A DNA stretch of 64,000 bases, taken from Coniella vitis (lineage: Eukaryota; Ascomycota; Sordariomycetes; Diaporthales; Schizoparmaceae). Position numbers and translations under genes: made by a program. Shown piece after piece: positions 24,421 to 38,120 of the stretch (its first letter is position 1; every line of letters begins with the position of its first letter). A model generated the notes under the pieces. It was not told the DNA's origin. It saw only the letters and a list, made by a program, of their open reading frames with translations, and did not search any database. The stretch lies in the NCBI GenBank assembly GCA_011317545.1, contig WUJK01000003.1:3162001-3226000 (forward strand), read 5' to 3'.

Positions 24421-27400
24421 TCTCCGTTATTTTTATCTAATTTTCTTATTAATAATTTATAGGGTATTAGAGCTTTTAGTTTATAATTTAGGATTATAAA
24501 TTAATTAACTATAGAGTTTAGTAGGTTATTAGATCTAACTAGCGCTTTTAATAAAGGAGGCTTATCTAATCGTTAGTAAGTTCCCTATTTTTATCTATTA
24601 TTAAATTACTTACTAATTTTCGTATTCCCTAATTAGATCTTAGTAGACGTTCTTTAGGGGTTCCTATATATTTTCCGAATTATCGTAATTTTTCTACTTA
24701 ATAAGGTATTATTTTCCGTATCCGCGTTTATATAAATCGAGAATCTATTTAACTTTATATTATACTTATTCTAGTTCGATAATATCTATATCGTACGAAA
24801 GTTCTACGTTTATTAATACTAATTCTAGAAGTAAAATATAGAAGATTAGGTATAAACGTATATATAGGATTTCTAATTTATAGTTAATTAGTAAAATCTA
24901 TTATATAATTTTATAAGGTCCGAGTTTTTTATAATCGAGTTTATCGCTAGGTTTAGTAGTTTTAATATTTTTATAATTAAGGTAAACTTTATCTCCCTTT
25001 TATAGGATTAGTCCCTTAATCCTTTTCTAATTAGTATATTTCGTTATTTATTCTTTAATATCCTAAAATATATATCGAGTATCTTTATATAATTACTTAA
25101 TTCTTTTAGCGTATTAGTTTACCGTTTCTATATTTCTACCTAATAATATTTCGTAGTATACTATAAGGTTATATCCGTAGAGTAGGAAGAATAGTAATTT
25201 TCTTATATTTATCGTATCTATACTATTATAAGCGAATTATATAGTTAGTAAAAGTTTAACCTAATTATCTTATTCGTAGTTAATATAATATCGTAGATAT
25301 TATTCTATAATCTAATTAGTATATTCCGTTTATCCGTTTATCTAAGGATAAAATGTTATAGATATACGTTATATCGTTCCGAGGTATTTAATAAGTAAGA
25401 TCTAGAATTTCGATACGAATTTTCTATCTCTATCTAATATAATTTCCTAAGGTATTCTATAATTAGTAATAATAATACGGAGGAATATATATACGAGTTC
25501 TTCTATAATATTACTTTCCTTATATAATAGGAAGTATATATACTTACTTAATCTATAAACTATTATTAAGATACTATTATACTATACTTAAGTTAAGGGT
25601 TCTTATAAAAGGGGTAGTTTAGTAATAAAGTCTAGACTAATAGATAATTAAATAGTTATAAGTATTAGTAAAGGTTATAATAATCTATAAGGTTTATATC
25701 GTTCTATCTTATTCCGTTTATATATATCGTAGTTATTAACGATATCTATAACTCGTTTCTTAAGGTTTAATAGATTCTAATAATATTAAATCCTTTTATA
25801 GATTACTCTAATTCCTTAATATCTATATACTAATACGCTATAAATACTTCTAATAAAATCGTTTTATTCTAATATTATTAGGTTATCGAGGTTAGGTATT
25901 TCTCCTTTAATATATAATATTATATTAAGTTCCTTAATAATAAATAGTATAATAAGGTTACCTTCCGAATCTTCCTTAAAGATTATTATAATATCTTAGT
26001 CTTTACTATTACTATCCTTATAATCTAACCGTTTACTAAGAGTATTTACTTATTCGTTTTCTTTACCTTTATAATAGATAATCTTAAAATCGAATTCTAA
26101 TAGAAATTCGTATTATCTAACTTATCGTTTATTAAGCTACTTTATTAAGGTAAATACCTAAAGGTTCTTATAATCTATATATATAAGAATTTATTATTTT
26201 ACGCCGATAAGGTAATATCGCTATTCCCTAAAGGCTTTTACTATTATTATAAGTTCTTAATTAAGCGTTCTATAATTAAGTTCTAATCCGTTTAGCTTTT
26301 TACTAAAGTTACTAACTATCCGTAGTTATCCTTTATTATCTCGGTATCTAAATTATCTACCGAGTATATAATCTAATACGTTTATTTCGATCTCGAAAAC
26401 TTTATCTTAGTTTACTTTAATTAGGATTAGTTCTAATATAATTATATTCTTAATTATACTAAAGGCTTTCTATACCTATTCGTTCTAATTAAAGATAATA
26501 TCCTTTTTTATAAATTCCGTAAATAATATTATAATACTATTATAATTCTTAATAAATTATCGGTAGAAGTTAGTATAGCTTAAAAAGGCTCTAATATCCT
26601 TAATATTCTAAGGTATAAGCTAATCCTTAACTACTTATACTTTATCTTTCTATATTTATATATACCCTAGTATAATAATATATCTAAGGTAATTAACTTC
26701 TTAAGTATTCTAATTATATTTAATAGGTTTTACTAAAATCTTATTATCTTAGAGGATTTATAGGATTATCGTAATATACTTTTAATATTCCTCGAATATC
26801 TTTAAGTAAATAAGGATATTATCTAGGTAAGCGATTATAAAATAGTCGAGGTATTTATATAAGATAAAGTTTATTATTTCCTAGAATAATATAGGAGTAT
26901 TAGTAAGTCCGAATAATATAATAAGATATTCGAAATATCTATAGCGTATTCTAAACGCTATTTTCTATTCTTCTCCGGGTTTAATACGAATATATATATA
27001 TCCTTCTTTAAGGTCGAGGGCTATAAACTATTAGGCTCCTCTAAATCTATCTCTAAATTCTTTAAAGAGAGGTAAGGGGTATTAATTCTTAATTATAATA
27101 TCGTTAAGTTACCGATAATTAATATATAATCGTAGTTTACCGTTTTTCTTTAGTATAAATAGGATTAGGTATCCTATTAGTAAATAAGAGGGTTTAATAT
27201 AGCCTTTCTTAAGATTTTCGTCGATATATTCTCTAAATACTTTAAGTTTATCCTTATCTAATCCGTAGATAGGAAAGAATTTTAATTATTCTCCTTCCTT
27301 AAATAGGATCTTATAGTTATATAGGCTATACTCTAGTAGGCTATTATCGAATTTTCCTTAAAATAGTTTTATAAACTTCCGATACTCTTCTAATATATTA

Positions 27401-30400
27401 GAGAGGTTTTTAAATATATCTTCGTCTTATATAGTTACTATTATAAGGAGATATCGTTATATATACTTAGTTCCTTCTTAAACTTATTATAATAATATAT
27501 CCTATTATCTATAGAATCCTATTATATCGTATCCTAATCTACTATATCCCTTATTCTATTAGGTACTAACTATTACTAGATCCTTCTCTATAAGCTATCG
27601 AGGTTTATTATATCCTAAGGTAGTTATCGCCTTAATTCTTCTCGATTTAAAGGTATATATAAATTCGTTTAAACCCCTATTATCTAGGTATCGCTTAATA
27701 ATTAAATCCGATCCTACGCCTTTAATTATAACTACTTCTTAGGTATCCGCTTTATCCTATAAAATATAGCTATTAATCTAATCGATTCGAGGATTTTCCT
27801 TTTTTAACTATAATATACCTAAGATTAGCTCGTATTATACGGTATCCGTAATATCGAAGTTTATTAATATTATACGTTTATAAATCGTAACTAGTAATTA
27901 ATTAGATTCTATATCGATAATACTTTAGCTATAAGCGACTTTTATACCTTCTATAATATTAAGTTTATAAGGTTTTATCTTCTTTTTCTAAGGTATCCGT
28001 TCTCTATTAATAACGCTTAGGGATATAAAGTTTCCTTATACTCCGCTATCTAGGAATATTATATAGTATTTATCGTTAATTTATACTACGATTTTTAAAT
28101 ATTTATATATCGAGTTATCTATCGTATAAAGGGACTTTATTATAAATTCTAATCGCTTATTATCCCTTATAGGTAATCCTTACCTTTTAGGTTTTATTAT
28201 TCTTATTATACTCTAAGGGCTATTATCTATACTAGGTTCTTAGCTTATTATATTCTATATCGTATATATATTACGGCTTATCGTTATAAGCGCGCTTAAT
28301 TTTCTTCTTCGGTATACGGAGTCTATACTCCGGGTTCGCTATTCTTAATAATATAGTAGATTCGTACTTTATCTACTATATATTCTATATAATCTACGCT
28401 TTTATAGAAGCTATAATATATAGATTCCGTATATACGGGCTTTATACGCTTTTCCCTTCGCTTTTATTCGTATATTCTATATTAGTCGAGCGCTTTTTCT
28501 TATATATAAGGTACGTACTAGGGTATTATATATTAGTACTATTTTACTTATCGTAAAGTATATTCGTAGAGGGTATTATATATAAGGCTAATATTAGTAT
28601 AATTTCCCCTTATTCTAAATACTTTATAATAGTCGCTATTATCGTCGTTATAGGCGATAATATTATACCCTATTTCGCATATAGGGAACTATTCGTTAAT
28701 TACCTTATATTTAAAGTATTATCTATAATTATATATAATATAGGCAAACTATACGATCTAATAGTATTTTTCGTAGAGGTAATTAATTCGCGCGTCTTCC
28801 TATATAAGGGGGGTTTCGTCTTAATAAGATATTATTCGGAATAGTTCTCTAAGTATAATACTATAGATAAGGTAATATATATCTCCTTTATTAATATCTC
28901 CGTTTATAGAGCTTTCTAATTCTAAGCTTATTTCTTCGTTAATAGTTTAGGCGCTAATATCCTAACTAATATAAAGCGTTTCCTATTATTCTATAATTTC
29001 CGTAATATTATTCTATAAGATATCCGTTTTATTAGGTAGTTTATACCCTTCTATATTATACTAATAGGGGTATTCCCTAATAAGCTAAGCTTATTACTCT
29101 ATTATTAGTCTTTCGAATAAACTATTATCTATAGAAAGGGGTATTCTCTAGGTAATTATAATTTATTATTCCTTATAAGGTTTCTAAGGGAATTATCCTA
29201 AGCCTTATTTTACTAAAAGGTATATTATATAATTATCCTTATAATAGAAGGTCTAGTTAAGGAGTTTATAATCGGAGTTATCTAACGCTTACTTTAAAAG
29301 CTAGTTTTAGCTAGGAGTAAAGTCTATAGTCTTATATATTATAATATTAGCTTATCGTCCTTCGGGGACTTTCTTAAATTCTCTAGGTTTCTTAGGTTAT
29401 CGGTATTCTTATATAAAATAGCCTATTTTACTATAGTTAAAGTATTCCTTATTTATAGGTTTATACTAAGCTATATCGAGCTTTATAGGTCCTATATATA
29501 TAATACCGCTAACTACTATACCTTATTATTAGAAGCTATAGTTAGTTATTTATTAAATCCGCTATCCTATATTAACGTAATTCCTCTATATAGTATAGCT
29601 TCCTCCTTTCTTACTTTTCTCTATATATCTTTTATAGAGACGGTTATCGATATAGATAACGTTATTATTAAATATTATAAAGTCTTTAGGCTAATCCTAC
29701 TTAGAGATTTCGTCCTTAACCTTATCCTTAAATCCTCTATAATAATATTCTATAAGGTTCTTATCTTCCTAAGGGAGGCGTATTAAGAGTTATTTAAAGC
29801 GGATTATATAAGCTAAAGTAAACTTATTCTACTTAAGTTCTATAAGTTATTATATTATAATTCGTTCTTTATTAAGATTACTAAATATTTCCTTAAGGAT
29901 ATATTTAAATCCTATAAATAAATCGAATATATTCTTAGTAATTATCTTATATTAATCGAGGTTACTTAGGTATTTAATATAATTATAAAGTAAGGGTTTA
30001 TATTAGATAAGTATATCTTTTTCGAATTATATACCGGCTAGGATAACTTTATCGGATTTAATAAAGAATTAAGCTACGTTATATAGGAAGTATACCTTAT
30101 AATAAATAAGGAACCCTTAAAGTATCTTTTAGTTACCGTTATATATAATAGGTTTATCTATCTTATAGCCGTTACCGGTATTTTAAATAATAAGCGTTAG
30201 GGGTATAACGGCCGTAGCTTAGTATTATTCGAGCTATTAGGCCTACTTACGGATAATACGATTCTATTACTCTTAGTTCTATTAAAATATAGCGAATTAT
30301 TAAGTAAGTTCGATTAATTAGTATATTATATCTTCCTAAGTTATAACCTAATAATATCTTTCTCCTAAGGTAAATAGGGTAGGAGTTTAAGGAGCTATTA

Positions 30401-30459
30401 TTATACTTAATATTACCTAAGAAGTATATATAAACCGTCCTAAATAAGAGTTATAAAAA

Positions 30460-30943
30460 TATAATAATCCTTACCTAAATCCCTAATTCTGGAAATACCT
30501 ATAAGTTATATATTAGTAGGCGGGGAAGTATTACCTTTAAATCTCTATACGTTTATCGAGTAATATTAAGTATTATAAGTAATTAAGAGGGATTACCCTA
30601 TTATATAAAATAATACTTAGATTTATAACTAAAGATTATAAGGAAACTATCTAATATTAAGCTATAAACTCCTATCCTTATATCCTTCTATTATTAACTG
30701 CTATTCCCTAAATAGTACCTTAGACCGACGATATCGCTCGTCGATTATTGCGGTCTAAGTCGATAGAGTCGTAGTACGGTCCTTACGGTTTACCCTTATC
30801 CTATATAACCCTAACCTTAATTATATTATCTAGTATAACTTTATTATATAAGAGATCCCTATCGGTCCGTTAAGGTTCCGATTTGCTAGTATATAGTTAC
30901 GCTAGCCTATTCCTATAACCTATATAACCGTAGGTTATAATAG
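30460..30943 (-). repeat. 5' LTR of the inner element
   Basis: 484 bp, matching 23303-23785. It is directly followed by the second copy of the GGGTA target duplication at 30944-30948. Confidence 0.92.
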
Positions 30944-31100
30944 GGTAGTTATATCGTATAATAAATAGCATTTCGTATTATTTAGTATACGTAAAGCGGG
31001 GAAAACGATATAATAGGAATAGTATTCCTATAAATACTTATAAGTTCTAATTATTATAACTTTTCTTATTTAATACTAACTTTCCGTAGTTTCCCGTATT

Positions 31101-31466
31101 TTATCGGAAGAGAAGAAACTTCGTATATAAGAGGCTAATATATATAAGGAGCTTTATAAGGCTTATCGTAAAGCGAGAGAGGCGCTTTCTCGCTTAAAGC
31201 GTCTTTATATTTAGTATAAGTCTCTAGTAAAAAGGAATATAAAGCTAATAAATATAGGGTTAGAGTTGCTTAATACTTAGGAGGAGTAAGAAGTCGAGGC
31301 TAGCGTAAATATAGCTATTTCCGTAGAATCTAAAGCTACTATCGAATTATAGGAGATTAGTAGTTTTAAGGTAATAGACTTTAATACCTTCCTAGAGTCT
31401 ACGGACTTATCCGTATCTAATTTCTTTAGTTTAGGGCCTTTTACTATTAGTAGTTCGTAACTCTAA
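31101..31466 (+). pseudogene. Antisense reading frame near the 3' end of the outer element
   Basis: A plus-strand frame of about 120 codons is interrupted only by TAA/TAG that can be explained as RIP of CAA/CAG. The product would be Lys/Arg/Glu-rich, with a segment around RLKRLY-x-QYKSLVKRN that aligns loosely with the counterpart in the inner element. It is opposite in strand to gag-pol. No function is recognised. Confidence 0.42.
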
Positions 31467-34400
31467 TTTTCTTAGAGTTACTACTAAGAGTCCTATTTCC
31501 TATTAGGGATATAGGTTTAGTAATTAGTAGTAGAAAGTTACTTAGATTTATATTCCCTAACTAACTCCGGGTAGACGTTTCTTAATAGTTCCTAAGTGTT
31601 TTTCGAGGCATTATATCCTTTCTATTTAATAAGGCATTATTTTCCGTAGCCGCGTTTATATAAATCGAGGACTTATTCGACTTTATATTATATTTACTCT
31701 AGTTTAATAATATCCGTATTATATAAGAGTTCTGCGTTTACTAGTGCTAGTTCGAGAAATAAAATATAAAAGATTAGATATAAACGTATATATAGAATCT
31801 CGAGTTTATAATTAACTAGGGAAATTTATTATATAATTTTATAGGATCCGAGTTTCTTATAATCGAGTTTATTACTAGGTTTAATAGTTTTAATATTTTT
31901 ATAGTTAAGGTAGACTTTATCTCTTTTCTATAGGATTAATTCTATAATCCTTTTCTAATTAGCGTATTTCGTTATTTATTCTTTAATATCCTAAAATATA
32001 TATTAAGTATCTTTATATAATTACTTAATTCTTTTAATATACTAATCTACCGTTTCTATATTTCTACCTAATAGTATTTCGTAGTATATTATAAGGTTAT
32101 ATTTATAGAGTAGGAAGAATAGTAATTTTCCTATATTTATCGTATCTATACTATTATAAGCGAATTATACTATAGGTAGGAGTTCGACCTAATTATCCTA
32201 TTTATAATTAATATAGTATTATAGAAACTATTCTATAATCTAATTAGTATATTCTATTTATCTATTTATTTAAGGATAGAATACTATAGATATATATTAT
32301 ATCGTTCCGAGGTATTTAGTAAATAAGATCTAGAATTTTAATATAAATTTTCTATCTTTATCTAATATAATTTCCTAAAGTATTCCGTAGTTAGCGATAA
32401 TAATACGGAGGAATATATATATAAGTTCTTCTATAGTATTACTTTCTTTTATATAATAGGAAGTATATATATTTACTTAGTTTATAAATTATTATTAAGA
32501 TATTATCGTATTATACCTAAGTTAAAGGTTTTTATAAAAAGGGTAGTTTAATAATAAAGTCTAAACTAATAGATTACTAAATAATTATAGGTATTAATAA
32601 AGGTTATAATAGTTTATAAGGTTTATATTATTCTATCTTATTTCGTTTATATATATTATAATTATTAATAATATTTATAACTTATTTTTTAAGGTTTAGT
32701 AGATTCTAATAATATTAGATCCTTTTATAGGTTACTTTAATTCCTTAATATTTATATACTAATATATTATAAATACTTTTAATATAATTATTTTATTCTA
32801 ATATTATTATATTATCGAGGTTAGGTATTTTTCCTTCGATATATAATATTATATTAAGTTCCTTAGTAATAGATAATATAATAAGGTTACCTTTCGAATC
32901 TTCCTTAAAGATTATTATAATATTTTAATCTTTACTATTATTATTCTTATAATCTAACCGTTTACTAAAAGCGTTTACTTATTCGTTTTTTTTACCTTTA
33001 TAATAGATAATTTTAAAATCGAATTCTAATAAGAACTTATATTATCTAACTTACTATTTATTAAGTTACTTTATCGAGGTAAATATCTAAAGGTTCTTAT
33101 AATCTATATATATAAGAATTTATTATTTTACGCCGATAAGGTAGTATTACTATTCCCTAAAGGCTTTTATTATTATTATAAGTTCTTAATCGGGCGTTCT
33201 ATAATTAAGCTCTAATCCGTTTAATTTCTTACTAAAGTTACTAATTATTCGTAATCGTCCTTTATCGTCTTATTATCTAAATTATCTACCGAATATATAA
33301 TCTAATACGTTTATCTCGATCTCGAAAACTTTATCTTAATCTACTTCGATTAAGATTAGTTTTAATATAATTATATCTTTAATTATATTAAAGGCTCTTT
33401 ATACCTATTCGTTCTAATTAAAAATAATATCTTTTTTCGTAAATTCTATAAGTAATATTATAATATTATTATAATTCTTAATAAATTATCGGTAGAAGTT
33501 AGTATAGCTTAAGAAAGCTTTAATATCCTTAACGTTTTAAGATATAGGCTAATCTCTAACTACTTATACTTTATCTTTCTATATTCGTATATACTTTAAT
33601 ATAATAATATATCCGAGGTAGTTAACTTCTTAAGTATTTTAATTATATTTAATAAGTTCTATTAAAATCTTATTATCTTAAAGGATCTATAGGATTATTA
33701 TAATATACTTTTAATATTCTTCGGATATTTTTAAGTAAATAAGGATATCGTTTAGGTAAGCGATTATAAAATAGTTAAGGTATTTATATAAAATAAAGTT
33801 TATTATCTCCTAGAATAATATTAGGGCGTTAATAAGTCCGAATAATATAATAAGATATTCGAAATATCTATAATATATTTTAAATACGGTTTTCTATTCT
33901 TCTCCGGGTTTAATACGAATATATATATATTCTTCCTTAAGGTCGAGGGCTATAAACTATTAGGCTCCTTTAAGTTTATCTTTAAGTTCTTTAAAGAAAA
34001 ATAGGGGGTATTAATTCTTAATAATAATATTATTAATCTACCGGTAGTTAATATATAATCGTAGTTTACTATTCTTTTTTAGTATAAATAGGATTAAATA
34101 TCCTATTAGTAAATATAAAGGTCTAATATAGCTTTTCTTAAGGTTTTTATCGATATATTCTCTAAATACTTTAAGTTTATCCTTATCTAATCCGTAAATA
34201 GGAAAGAATTTTAATTATTCTCCTTCCTTAAATAGGATCTCGTAATTATAAGGGCTATATTCTAATAAGCCGTTATCGAATTTTCTTTAAAATAGTTTTA
34301 TAAACTTCTAATACTCTTCTAATATACCGGAGAGGTCTTTAAATATATCTTTATCTTATATAATTACTATTATAAGGAGATATTATTATATATATTTAGT

Positions 34401-35595
34401 TCCTTCTTAAACTTATTATAATAATATATCCTATTATCTATAGAATCCTATTATATTATATCCTAATTTATTATATCCCTTATTTTCCTAAGTATTAATT
34501 ATTATTAGATCCTTCTCTATAAGTTATCGAGGTTTATTATATCCTTTAGTAGCTATTATTATAGCTTTTCTCGATTTAGAGGTATATATAAATTCGTTTA
34601 AGCCCTTATTATTTAGGTACCGCTTAGTAATTAAATCCGATCTTATACCTTTAATTATAACCGCTTTTTAGGTATCCGCTTTATCTTATAAAATATAGCT
34701 ATTAATCTAATCGATTCGAGGATTTTACTTTCTTAATTATAATATACCTAAAATTAGTTTATATTATATAATATCTATAATATCGAAGTTTATTAGTATT
34801 ATATATTTATAAATCGTAACTAGTAATTAATTAGATTTTATATCGATAATTCCTTAGCTATAAGTAATTTCTATATTTTTTACGGTATTAAGTTTATAGG
34901 GTTTTATCTTCTTCTTCTAAGGTATTTATTCTCTATTAATAACGCTTAAGGATATAAAATTTCCTTATACTCCGTTATCTAGGAGTATTATATAGTATTT
35001 ATTATTAATTTATACTATAATTTTTAAATATTCGTATATTAAGCTATCTATTATATAAAGGGATTTTATTATAAGTCCTAATTACTATTATCCCTTATAA
35101 GCGATCCTTACCTTTTAGGTTCTATTATTCTTATTATACTTTAAGGGCTATTATTTATACTAGGTTCTTAGCTTATTATATTCCGTATTATATATATACT
35201 ACGACTTATTATTATAAGCGCGCTTAGTTTTCTTCTTTAGTATAGGGAGTTTATACTCCGGGTTAATTATCCTTAAAGTTATAATAGGTATATACTTTAT
35301 CCGCTAAGTATTCTATATAATCTATATACTTATAAAAGCTATAGTATATAGGTTCTATATATACGGGTTTTACGAGTTTTTCCCTTTATTTTTATTCGCA
35401 TATTCTATACTAATCGAATACTTTTTTTATATATAAAGTATATACTAAGGTATTACGTATTAGTATTATCGTATTTATCGTATAATATATTTATAAGGGG
35501 TATTATATATAAGATTAATATTAATATAGTTTCTCCTTATTCTAAATACTTTATAGTAATCGCTATTATTATTATTATAAGCGATAATATTATAT

Positions 35596-35725
35596 TATTA
35601 TAACCTAGTCCCTTGTAGTACTATATATACGGTTAGAAGGAATAATTAGATAGAGATTCTAATTATTAGTTAATCTTTTGCAGGTCTATATAGTATAGCG
35701 GTACCTTCTAACGCTTATTATTATA
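35596..35725 (+). mobile_element. Short LTR-like element, RIP-mutated copy
   Basis: 130 bp, starting TATTATAACC and ending in TTATA (RIP-altered TGTTATGACC and CATTACA). It is flanked by a 5-bp target duplication TATAT (35591-35595, 35726-35730). The paralogous place in the inner element, at about 28631-28650, lacks it and shows the uninterrupted sequence, so this is a true insertion. It carries the same internal hairpin as the copy at 38121. Confidence 0.85.
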
Positions 35726-37521
35726 TATATCCTATCTTACGTATAAGGAACTATTTATTAGTTACCTTATACTTAAAGTATTATCTATAATTATATATAA
35801 TATAGGTAAATTATATAATTTAATAATATTCTTCGTAGAGATAATTAATTCGTACGTTTTCCTATATAAGGGGGGTTTTATCTTAATAGGTTATTATTCG
35901 GAATAGTTCTCTAAGTATAATACCGTAGATAAGGTAATATATATCTCCTTTATCGATATCTTCGTTTATAAAGCTTTCTAATTCTAAGCTTATTTTTTTA
36001 TTAATAGTTTAGGTATTAATATCCTAATTAATATTAAGCGTTTCCTATTATTCTATAATTTCCGTAATATCGCTTTATAAAATATCTATTTCGTAGGGTA
36101 AATTATATTCTTCTATACTATATTAATAGGGGTATTCTCTAATAAACTAGGCTTATTACTCTATTATTAGTTTTTCGAATAGATTATTATCTATAGGAAG
36201 GGGTATTCTCTAGGTAATTATAATTTATCGTTCCTTATATAGTTTCTAGGGGAATTATCCGAAGCCTTACTTTACCGAAAGGTATATTATATAATTATCC
36301 TTATAATAGAATATCTAATTAAGAAGTTTATAATCGGAGTTATCCGATATTTATTCTAGAAGCTAGTTTTAGCTAGGAGTAGAGTCCGGGGTCTTATATA
36401 TTATAATATTAGTTTATCGTTCTTCTAAGACTTTCTTAAATTCTCTAGGTTTCTTAGGTTATCGGTATTCTCGTATAAAGTAGCTTTTCTTATTATAGTT
36501 AAAGTATTCCTTACTTATAGGTTTATATTAAGCTATATCGAGCTTTATAAAGCCTATATATATAATATTATTAATTACTATACTTTATTACTAAAAGCTA
36601 TAGTTAGTTATTTATTAAATCCGCTATCCTATATTAACGTAATTCCTCTATATAGTATAACTTCCTCCTTTCTTACTTTTCTCTATACGTTTTTCGTAGA
36701 GCCGATTATCGATACGGATAACGTTATTACTAAATATTATAAAATCTTTTAACTAATCCTATTTAGAGATTTTATCCTTAACCTCGTCTTTAAATCCTTT
36801 ATAATAGTATTTTATAAGGTTTTTATCTTCTTAGGGGAGGTATATTAAGAGTTATCTAAACCGAACTATATATACTAAAGTAGACTTATTCTACTTAAGT
36901 TTTATAAGTTATTATATTATAGTTCGTTCTTCGTTAGGGTTATTAAATATTTCCTTAAGAGTATATTCGAATCCTACGAATAAATCGAATATATTTTTAA
37001 TAATCGGTTTACGTTAATCGAGGTTACTTAAGTACTTAATATAATTATAAAGTAAGGGTTTATACTAGATAAGTATATTCTTTTCGAGCTATATACCGGC
37101 TAGGATAACTTTATCGGGTTCGGTAGTAAACTAGGCTATATTATATAGGAAATACGCTTTATAATAGGTAAAGAATCTTTAAAGCGTTTTCTAATTACTA
37201 TTATATATAGTAGGTTTATCTATCTTATAGCCGTTACCGGTATTCTAAATAATAGGTATTAGAGGTATATTAGCTATAGTTTAGTATTATTCGAGTTATT
37301 AAGCCTATCTACGGATAATACGATTTTACTACTCCTAATTCTATTAGAGTATAATAAGTTACTAGGTAAATTCGATTAATTAGTATATTATATCTTCTTA
37401 TATTATAACCTAGCGATATCCTTCTCTTAAGGTAGACGGAATAGGGGTTTAAGGAGCTATTATTATACTTAATATTACCTAAGAGGTATATATAGATTAT
37501 CCTAAATAAGAGTTATAAAAA

Positions 37522-37996
37522 TATAATAATCTTTACTTAAATCCCTAATTCTAGAAGTATCTATAAGTTTATATATTAGTAGGAGGGGGAAATATACCTT
37601 TAAGTCTTCGTATATTTCTATATAATATTAAGTATTATAAGAGATTAAGAGGGATTACCCTATTACTCGAGATAATACTTAGATTTATAACTAAAGACTA
37701 TAAGGAAAACTATTAAATAGCTAGGAAATCTACTATCCTTATATCCTTCCGTTATTCCCTTATCTATAGCGAATATAGATCCTTGGATTATTAGGAGCGA
37801 TAGGAGCGTTGGATTATTTAGATTACTTAGATTATTATCGCTCCAACTGTCTTAGTTATCCTAATGATCCAACCCTAACCCTAGGTTGTGCTATCCTCCT
37901 TATATAAGGGATCCTATCGGTCCGTTGTAGTCCCGATTCCTGGTGCTATGTTGCGTTGGCCTGTTCTTGTGACCTGCATGGGGCTGGGTCATAACA
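37522..37996 (-). repeat. 5' LTR of the outer element
   Basis: 475 bp, matching 22598-23079. The right third, from about 37850, is nearly free of RIP (CA and TG present) and ends GGTCATAACA next to GTAAT. It contains AACCCTAACCCTAG at 37871-37884. Confidence 0.93.
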
Positions 37997-38120
37997 GTAA
38001 TCGTGAACCAGCTTCACGTACAACAGCAGCATGGACCATCGTGGTGACCCAACAAGCGTTTTGAAGTACTTCAATGTAGTGAAAGTCAAGTGTTGGGTGG
38101 CTCTGATACTATTCCATCAC

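Larger units (their letters stand above)
23303..30943 (-). mobile_element. Inner Ty3/gypsy LTR retrotransposon nested in the outer one
   Basis: 7641 bp with LTRs 23303-23785 and 30460-30943 and a 5-bp target duplication GGGTA (23298-23302 and 30944-30948). The minus strand gives the gypsy order. A Gag-type CCHC knuckle sits at 29403-29444, with all four ligand codons now Tyr. In reverse transcriptase, F-G-L-T-N is at 26899-26913 and the catalytic box at 26818-26829 reads Y-L-D-N. An integrase-like stretch resembling the RHKPYGLLQPLPIP region lies near 25640-25760. Domain order RT then integrase, moving 5' to 3', defines Ty3/gypsy. It is saturated with RIP stops (Gln codons to TAA/TAG) and cannot encode anything now. 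Confidence 0.93.
22598..37996 (-). mobile_element. Outer Ty3/gypsy LTR retrotransposon, RIP-destroyed
   Basis: The element runs TG..CA and is bounded by a 5-bp target duplication GTAAT (22593-22597 and 37997-38001). It carries LTRs at 22598-23079 and 37522-37996. A second element (23303-30943) is inserted into it, so its own length is about 7.75 kb. It reads on the minus strand: a purine tract (AAAGGGAGATAA on the minus strand) directly abuts the left LTR, which is therefore the 3' LTR. In this copy the Gag zinc-knuckle position is at 36465-36506 and the reverse-transcriptase YLDD box is at 33747-33758, reading Y-L-N-D. No open frame of 60 codons survives between 22083 and 38370. CpA and TpG are almost absent, the mark of RIP. 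Confidence 0.93.

Noticed and set aside
22598..37996. Centromere or AT-isochore without genes
   Set aside because: LTR pairs, target duplications and recognisable gypsy motifs explain the AT-richness as RIP of retrotransposons.
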